Assembly: GCF_014203665.1 (NCBI RefSeq) | Contig: NZ_JACHJN010000001.1 | Span: 620,001-684,000, forward strand | Length of the DNA stretch: 64,000 bases | Direction: 5' to 3' | Origin: Saccharothrix tamanrassetensis | GTDB taxonomy: Bacteria > Actinomycetota > Actinomycetes > Mycobacteriales > Pseudonocardiaceae | Part shown: positions 59,343 through 64,000 of the stretch, piece by piece | How the letters are laid out: each line of letters starts with the position of its first letter | Position numbering within the stretch: the first letter of the stretch is position 1 | Made by a program: the position numbers and the translations under genes | Notes under the pieces: generated by a model | Databases searched by the model: none | What the model saw: only the letters and a program-made list of their open reading frames with translations | What the model was told of the DNA's origin: nothing

Positions 59343-60010
59343 CCGCCCCCACCAGGTCCAAGACCCAGTACGCGTACGAGACGCTGCGCGACCGGATCGT
59401 GGAGGGGCAGTACGGCCCCGGCGCCCGGCTGGTGTTCGACCGCGTCGCCCGGGAGCTGGGCATCAGCCCGGTCCCGGTGCGGGAGGCGGTGCGCCGGCTG
59501 CAGGCCGAGGGCTGGGTGGTCTTCGAGCCGAACGTCGGCGCGCAGGTCGCCCACATCGACCCGGACGGCTACCGGCACACCATGGAGACGCTCGCGCTCC
59601 TGGAGGGCCACGCCGTCGCGCACGCCCGGATCACCAAGCCGATCCTGGACCGCGCCGCGCACCTGAACGACCTGATGGCCGCGTCCCTGGTGGAGTTCGA
59701 CCCGCTCGGCTTCACCCGGCTCAACCGCGAGTTCCACCTCCTGCTGTGCGGCGCCTCGCCCAACCCCCGGCTGCGCGAGCTGATCGACAAGGAGTGGGCG
59801 CGGCTGGACATGAGCAGGCGCACCACGTTCAGCCTGGTGCCCGGTCGGGCCCACGAGTCCGTCGCCGAGCACGCCGAACTGCTGCGACTCCTGCGCGCCA
59901 AGGCCCCGGCCGAAGCCGTGGAGCGCTTCGCCCGCGAGCACAAGCTCAACACCCTCCGGGCCGTGGACACGAGGTCCCCGGCCCCGCTTTCAGGGGAGTT
60001 CCCGACATGA
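59339..60010 (+). CDS. GntR family transcriptional regulator (FCD type)
   Basis: 223 residues. The winged helix lies at the N-terminus (YAYETLRDRIVEGQYGPGARLVFDRVARELGISPVPVREAVRRLQAEG), followed by the helical FCD effector domain (LLEGHAVAHARITKP, LNREFHLLLCGASPNPRL, HAELLRLLRAKAPAEA). Such proteins sense organic acids of the pathway they control. The GTG at 59339 overlaps the previous stop by 4 bp and its stop overlaps the next ATG. Being inside the operon it is autoregulated; the 57039 repeat is a candidate site. Confidence 0.88.
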   Translation: MTAPTRSKTQYAYETLRDRIVEGQYGPGARLVFDRVARELGISPVPVREAVRRLQAEGWVVFEPNVGAQVAHIDPDGYRHTMETLALLEGHAVAHARITKPILDRAAHLNDLMAASLVEFDPLGFTRLNREFHLLLCGASPNPRLRELIDKEWARLDMSRRTTFSLVPGRAHESVAEHAELLRLLRAKAPAEAVERFAREHKLNTLRAVDTRSPAPLSGEFPT

Positions 60011-60939
60011 GGTTCCGTTCCGACCCGGCGTCGATCCGCGGCTCCATCGCGCCCGTCGTCACGCCGTTCACCGCCACCGGCGAGCTGGACACGGACAGCC
60101 TGCGCGCGCTGGTGCGCTGGCAGAAGGAGTCCGGTTCGCACGGCGTGTCCATCGGCGGCTCGACCGGCGAGCCCAGCGCGCAGTCGCTGGAGGAGCGCGT
60201 CACGGCGATGCGGGTGGTGGCCGAGGAGCTCGGCGACGCGATCCCGTTCCTGCCCGGCACGGGTTCGGCGACGCTCCAGCACACCCTGGAGCTGACCGAC
60301 GAGGCGCGCAAGCTCGGTGCGGACCTCGCGCTGGTCATCACCCCGTACTACAGCAGGCCCACCCAGGAGGGGCTGTTCGCGTGGTACGACGCGGTGGCGC
60401 GGGAGTTCCCCGACCTGCCGATCGTGATCTACAACGTGCCGTCGCGCACGGCCGTGGACATCGCGCCGGACACCGTGGCGAAGCTGCGGCACGCCCACGA
60501 CAACATCGTGGGCATCAAGGAGACCACCAAGGACTTCGAGCACTTCTCGCACGTGCTGCACAAGTGCGGGCGCGACTTCCTGATGTGGTCGGGCATCGAG
60601 CTGCTGTGCCTGCCGCTGCTGGCCATCGGCGGTCGCGGGTTCGTCAGCGCGCTGGCCAACCTCGCGCCCGCCGCCGTGGCCCGGATGTACGAGCTGTACG
60701 TCGAAGGCGACCACGAGGGCGCGATCGACCTGCACTACCGCCTGCACCCGCTGGTGGAGCTGCTGTTCGTGGAGACGAACCCGGCCCCGGCCAAGCACGT
60801 CCTCGCCGACCTGGGCCGCATCTCCAGCGCCCACGTCCGCCCGCCCCTGGTCCAACCCACCCCGGCCGGCCTGGACCGGATCAACGCGCTGCGCGCCCAG
60901 GCCGAAGACCTCCTCGTCCCCTCGGGAGTGAACGCATGA
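60007..60939 (+). CDS. DapA-family aldolase/lyase
   Basis: A 310-residue TIM-barrel class I aldolase of the dihydrodipicolinate synthase superfamily. The Schiff-base lysine is in NIVGIKETTKD, the tyrosine in PIVIYNVPSRTA, and the carboxylate-binding loop is GGSTGEPSAQS, where authentic DapA has a GTTGE-type loop. It lies inside a catabolic operon with 4-bp overlaps on both sides, so lysine biosynthesis is unlikely. A pyruvate-releasing or -condensing step on a ring-cleavage intermediate fits better, perhaps replacing the aldolase HpaI, which is absent. The exact reaction is unknown. Confidence 0.85.
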   Translation: MRFRSDPASIRGSIAPVVTPFTATGELDTDSLRALVRWQKESGSHGVSIGGSTGEPSAQSLEERVTAMRVVAEELGDAIPFLPGTGSATLQHTLELTDEARKLGADLALVITPYYSRPTQEGLFAWYDAVAREFPDLPIVIYNVPSRTAVDIAPDTVAKLRHAHDNIVGIKETTKDFEHFSHVLHKCGRDFLMWSGIELLCLPLLAIGGRGFVSALANLAPAAVARMYELYVEGDHEGAIDLHYRLHPLVELLFVETNPAPAKHVLADLGRISSAHVRPPLVQPTPAGLDRINALRAQAEDLLVPSGVNA

Positions 60940-62438
60940 GCACCGTGAACAAGCCCGTCGACCTGCCCACCGAGCTGCTGCACCACATCGACGGCAAGGA
61001 CGTCCCGTCCGTCGACGGCGCCACGTTCGGCGTCGCGGACCCCGTCACCGACACCGAGTACGGCCGGGTCGCCGCCGGTGGTCCCGCCGACGTCGACGCC
61101 GCCGTGGCCGCCGCGCGCCGGGCGTTCAACGAGGGCCCGTGGCCGCGCCTGTCCGACCGCGAGCGGGCGAAGGTGCTCAACCGCATCGCCGACGCCATCG
61201 AGTCGCGCGCGGACCGGCTGGCCGAGCTGGAGACCTTCGACACCGGTCTGCCGGTCACCCAGGCCAAGGGCCAGGCGCACCGGGCAGCGGAGAACTTCCG
61301 GTACTTCGCCGACGTGATCGTGGCGCAGCACGAGGACGCGTACCTGGTCGGCGAGAAGCAGGTGAACTACGCGATCCGGCAGCCCGCCGGCGTCGCGGGC
61401 CTGATCACCCCGTGGAACACGCCGTTCATGCTGGAGACCTGGAAGCTCGCGCCGTCGCTGGCGTCCGGCTGCACGGTGGTGCTCAAGCCCGCCGAGTGGT
61501 CGCCGCTGTCGGCGAGCCTGCTGCCGGGCATCATGGCCGAGGCGGGCGTGCCGGACGGCGTGTTCAACCTGGTGCACGGCATCGGCGAGTCGGCGGGCGC
61601 GGCCCTGGTGGCGCACCCGGACGTGCCGCGCCTGTCGTTCACCGGTGAGAGCGGCACCGGGCAGATCATCATGCGCACGGCTGCCGAGCACCTCAAGGAG
61701 GTGTCGATGGAGCTGGGCGGCAAGTCGCCGTGCGTGGTGTTCGCCGACGCCGACTTCGACCGGGCCGTGGACGCCGCCGTGTTCGGTGTGTTCTCGCTGA
61801 ACGGCGAGCGCTGCACGGCCTCCTCGCGGGTGCTGGTGCAGCGGGAGATCTACGACCGGTTCGTGGAGGCGCTGGCCGCCCGTGCGTCCGCCGTGCGGGT
61901 CGGGCTGCCCTCGGACCCGTCGACCGAGGTGGGCGCGCTGATCCACCCCGAGCACTACGCGCGGGTCATGGAGTACGTGGAGATCGGCAAGCAGGAGGCC
62001 CGGCTGGTGGCCGGCGGCTCGCGCCCCGAGCACCTGCCGTCGGGCAACTTCCTGTCCCCCACGGTGTTCGCCGACGTGGCGCCGGACGCGCGGGTGTTCC
62101 AGGAGGAGATCTTCGGCCCGGTCGTCTGCGTGACGCCGTTCGACACCGAGGAGGAGGCGGTGGCGCTGGCCAACGCCACCAAGTACGGCCTCGCGGGCTA
62201 CGTGTGGACCTCCGACCTCCAGCGCGGGCACCGCGTGGCGCGGGCCGTGCAGTCCGGGATGGTGTGGGTCAACTCGCACAACGTCCGCGACCTGCGCACG
62301 CCGTTCGGCGGGATCAAGGCCAGCGGCGTCGGCCGGGAGGGCGGTGCGCACAGCATCGACTTCTACAGCGACCTGCGCGCCGTGCACGTGGCGGTGGGCG
62401 ACCTGACCGGGCCGCGCTTCGGAGTTGCCCGACCGTGA
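60936..62438 (+). CDS. hpaE: Aldehyde dehydrogenase (5-carboxymethyl-2-hydroxymuconate semialdehyde dehydrogenase-like)
   Basis: A 500-residue ALDH. The motifs are LITPWNTPFMLETWKLAP, SMELGGKSP (general-base glutamate) and NGERCTASSR (nucleophilic cysteine). EIFGPVVCVTPFD and NSHNVRDLRTPFGGIKASG complete the set; the last is typical of the hydroxymuconate-semialdehyde/HpaE subgroup. It would oxidise the semialdehyde made by the dioxygenase to the diacid. The start overlaps the DapA-like gene's stop. It is the last gene of the tightly overlapping block; the next gene follows after 75 bp. Confidence 0.88.
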   Translation: MSTVNKPVDLPTELLHHIDGKDVPSVDGATFGVADPVTDTEYGRVAAGGPADVDAAVAAARRAFNEGPWPRLSDRERAKVLNRIADAIESRADRLAELETFDTGLPVTQAKGQAHRAAENFRYFADVIVAQHEDAYLVGEKQVNYAIRQPAGVAGLITPWNTPFMLETWKLAPSLASGCTVVLKPAEWSPLSASLLPGIMAEAGVPDGVFNLVHGIGESAGAALVAHPDVPRLSFTGESGTGQIIMRTAAEHLKEVSMELGGKSPCVVFADADFDRAVDAAVFGVFSLNGERCTASSRVLVQREIYDRFVEALAARASAVRVGLPSDPSTEVGALIHPEHYARVMEYVEIGKQEARLVAGGSRPEHLPSGNFLSPTVFADVAPDARVFQEEIFGPVVCVTPFDTEEEAVALANATKYGLAGYVWTSDLQRGHRVARAVQSGMVWVNSHNVRDLRTPFGGIKASGVGREGGAHSIDFYSDLRAVHVAVGDLTGPRFGVARP

Positions 62439-62513
62439 ACACCCGTTGACCTCGGGCGCACCCGCATCCGCCGGCTATGGGGAAGGCGAGTGCCCCGGGG
62501 ATAACGTCCGATC

Positions 62514-63176
62514 ATGGGCATGGAGGACAAGGTCGCGCTGGTGACCGGAGCGGGCTCCGGGATCGGTGCGGCGGTGGCGCGCAGGCTCGACGCCGCCGGG
62601 GCACGGGTGGCGGCGCTGGACTCGGACTCCACCGCGGTGGAGATCGTGGGCGGCGACCTGTGGTGCGGGATGGCGGTGCGCGCCGAGGCCGCCGACCCGG
62701 CCCAGGCGGAGTCGGCGGTGGCGGCGGTGGTCCAGCACTACGGCCGGCTCGACCTGCTGGTCACCACCGGCCCCGCGCTCCCCTGCCCCGGCTCCGACGG
62801 CGCGGCGGGTGAGGACGGCGCGCCGTCGTCCCTCGCGCTCGACGACGAGGCCTGGCACCTCGTCCTCGGCACCCAGCTCGACGCCGCCTTCTACACCACC
62901 CGCGCGGCGCTGCGGGCGATGCGCGACAGTGGCGGTGTGATCGTCGCCGTCGCGGTCGCCTGCCCGCACCTGCCGCACCAGTCGGCGGCGGCGGGCGGCA
63001 TCCGCGGCCTGGTCCGCTCCGTCGCCCGCGACGCCGAGCCGCTGGGCGTGCTGGTCCGCTCCGTCACCGCCCGCTGCACCCCCGATCCCGCCGAGGTCGC
63101 CGACACCGTCGCCGGCCTCGCCGTCACCACTGGAGGACCTACATGGGCTCTCGATTCACCGGCCGGGTCGCCCTGA
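62514..63176 (+). CDS. SDR-fold protein lacking catalytic residues
   Basis: 220 residues. The nucleotide-binding start is normal (KVALVTGAGSGIGAAVARRLDAAG). The structural NNAG is replaced by TTGP (about 84-87), the active-site serine region reads VIVAVAVAC, and the YxxxK pair is lost: the site reads HQSAAAGG, with Q156 and A160 in place of Tyr and Lys. The protein can probably still bind a dinucleotide but not act as a normal SDR. Its 3' end overlaps the next, intact SDR gene by 34 bp, suggesting a heteromeric partner role. The ATG has no clear ribosome site; an ATG two codons later is possible. Confidence 0.75.
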   Translation: MGMEDKVALVTGAGSGIGAAVARRLDAAGARVAALDSDSTAVEIVGGDLWCGMAVRAEAADPAQAESAVAAVVQHYGRLDLLVTTGPALPCPGSDGAAGEDGAPSSLALDDEAWHLVLGTQLDAAFYTTRAALRAMRDSGGVIVAVAVACPHLPHQSAAAGGIRGLVRSVARDAEPLGVLVRSVTARCTPDPAEVADTVAGLAVTTGGPTWALDSPAGSP

Positions 63177-63937
63177 TCACCGGCGCGGGCACCGGCATCG
63201 GCGCGGCCGCCGCCCGGCAGGTCGTCGCCGAGGGCGGCAAGGTCGTGCTGACCGGTCGCCGCCCGGCGCCGCTCAAGGAGGTCGCCGAGCCGCTCGGCGA
63301 CGCCGCCCTCGCGCTGCCCGCCGACGCCGCCGACAGCGCGGCCATGGCCGACGTCGTCAAGACCGCGACCGAACGCCTCGGCCGGATCGACGTGGTGGTG
63401 GCCAACGCGGGCGGCCACGGCCTCGGCACGGCGGGCGAGACCACCGACGAGGGCTGGAAGCTGGCCCTGGACGCCAACCTGACCAGCGCGTTCGTCACCA
63501 TCCGGGCCGCGCTGCCGGGCTTGGTGGACGGCGGTGGCTCGGTCGTGCTGGTGTCCTCGCTCGCGGGCCTGTTCGCCGGGCCGGCTGTCGCGGGCTACAC
63601 CGCCACCAAGCACGCCCTGATCGGTCTGAGCAGGTCCATCGCCCGCGACTACGGCAAGTTCGGCGTGCGGGCGAACGTGGTGTGCCCCGGCTGGGTGCGC
63701 ACCGCGATGGCCGACGAGCAGATGGACCGGTTCGGCGAGACCCGCGGCCTGAGCCGGGACGACGCCTACGCGCTGCTGACCGAGAACACCCCGCTGGGCC
63801 GGCCCGCCGAGGCGGAGGAGGTGGCGTCCGTGATCGCGTTCCTGGCGTCCTCGGAGGCCTCGATCGTCAGCGGCGCGGTGGTCACCGCGGACGCGGGCGC
63901 CAGCGCCGTCGACCTGCCCACCATCGAACTAGCCTGA
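63143..63937 (+). CDS. SDR family oxidoreductase
   Basis: A 264-residue classical SDR with all motifs intact: VALITGAGTGIGAAAARQV, VVVANAGG, VLVSSLAG and the YTATKHA active site, followed by CPGWVRTAMADEQ. The ATG at 63143 follows TGGAGG within the end of the preceding degenerate SDR gene. Gene overlap suggests the two proteins function together. It probably oxidises or reduces an alcohol/ketone linked to the aromatic pathway; the substrate is unknown. Confidence 0.88.
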   Translation: MGSRFTGRVALITGAGTGIGAAAARQVVAEGGKVVLTGRRPAPLKEVAEPLGDAALALPADAADSAAMADVVKTATERLGRIDVVVANAGGHGLGTAGETTDEGWKLALDANLTSAFVTIRAALPGLVDGGGSVVLVSSLAGLFAGPAVAGYTATKHALIGLSRSIARDYGKFGVRANVVCPGWVRTAMADEQMDRFGETRGLSRDDAYALLTENTPLGRPAEAEEVASVIAFLASSEASIVSGAVVTADAGASAVDLPTIELA

Positions 63938-63948
63938 GAGGACACCCG

Positions 63949-64000
63949 ATGTCGGACTGGAAGACCGTCGACGACTTCGCCAAGGGCATCGACGGGAACC
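63949..64000 (+). CDS. 5' end of a gene of unknown function (partial)
   Basis: An ATG at 63949 preceded by GAGAGGA opens a frame reading MSDWKTVDDFAKGIDGN that runs off the right edge. It starts 11 bp after the SDR gene, so it probably belongs to the same operon. Too short to identify. Confidence 0.5.
   Translation, partial: MSDWKTVDDFAKGIDGN

Noticed and set aside
60007-60939. Annotation as dihydrodipicolinate synthase for lysine biosynthesis
   Set aside because: The gene is locked in a catabolic operon and its substrate loop differs; the DapA superfamily includes many catabolic aldolases.
1-64000. tRNA, rRNA, integrase or prophage features
   Set aside because: I saw no cloverleaf-like tRNA sequences, rRNA blocks, integrases or phage structural genes in the window.

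Overview
The window is very GC-rich, gene-dense DNA with frequent GTG starts, many 4-base stop/start overlaps and several leaderless promoters. It also encodes regulator families typical of filamentous actinomycetes. I infer an actinobacterium, most likely of the Pseudonocardiaceae type (Saccharothrix, Lentzea, Actinosynnema and relatives). That placement rests on gene content and codon use only. I found no rRNA, tRNA, CRISPR array or phage genes. The only mobile DNA is one truncated IS5-type transposase.

Layout. 1-5121: the 3' end of an unknown gene, an MFS exporter divergent from its TetR regulator, a TerB-like protein, a secreted M64 metallopeptidase and a LysR regulator. 5129-18667: a metabolic island with an SDR, a leucine/valine-type dehydrogenase, a PHA synthase, an acyl-CoA ligase, a 2-ketoacid decarboxylase, an NsdA-like regulator, a hydrolase and a ketosteroid-dehydrogenase-like flavoprotein; an IS remnant sits inside it. 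18795-19535: a polysaccharide deacetylase. 20001-25186: a tightly coupled four-gene module of a cytoplasmic subtilase, an ECF-like sigma factor, a small beta-sandwich protein and a TPR-CHAT (caspase-like) protein. This is the best candidate here for an uncharacterised regulated-proteolysis or cell-death system.

25435-36665: small regulatory and redox units. A MarR/LLM-oxidoreductase pair has mirror-image leaderless promoters and a duplicated operator. A monooxygenase, a DHODH-like membrane protein and a TetR form an operon with two perfect 16-bp palindromes. An AraC gene is frameshifted near its 3' end. A deacetylase of the histone/acetylpolyamine family lies divergent from a copper amine oxidase (36809-38713). 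39098-49863: a long co-directional operon in which a branched-chain-amino-acid-type ABC transporter (with a permease-ATPase fusion) is joined to an alcohol dehydrogenase, a methyltransferase-like protein, an SDR, a dimethylformamidase-like iron hydrolase and an esterase. This looks like uptake and breakdown of an unknown compound.

50299-54189: a LuxR regulator, a DesK-type two-component system and a DUF2306 membrane protein, ending at a strong two-hairpin terminator. 54346-63937: an aldehyde dehydrogenase and an AraC regulator divergent from an aromatic meta-cleavage operon (HpaD-like dioxygenase, FAH-RraA fusion, GntR, DapA-like aldolase, HpaE-like dehydrogenase), followed by two SDR genes, one with all catalytic residues lost. 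Together with the amine oxidase, the last region suggests conversion of aromatic amines through arylacetaldehydes and arylacetates to ring cleavage. That link is inferred from gene content.
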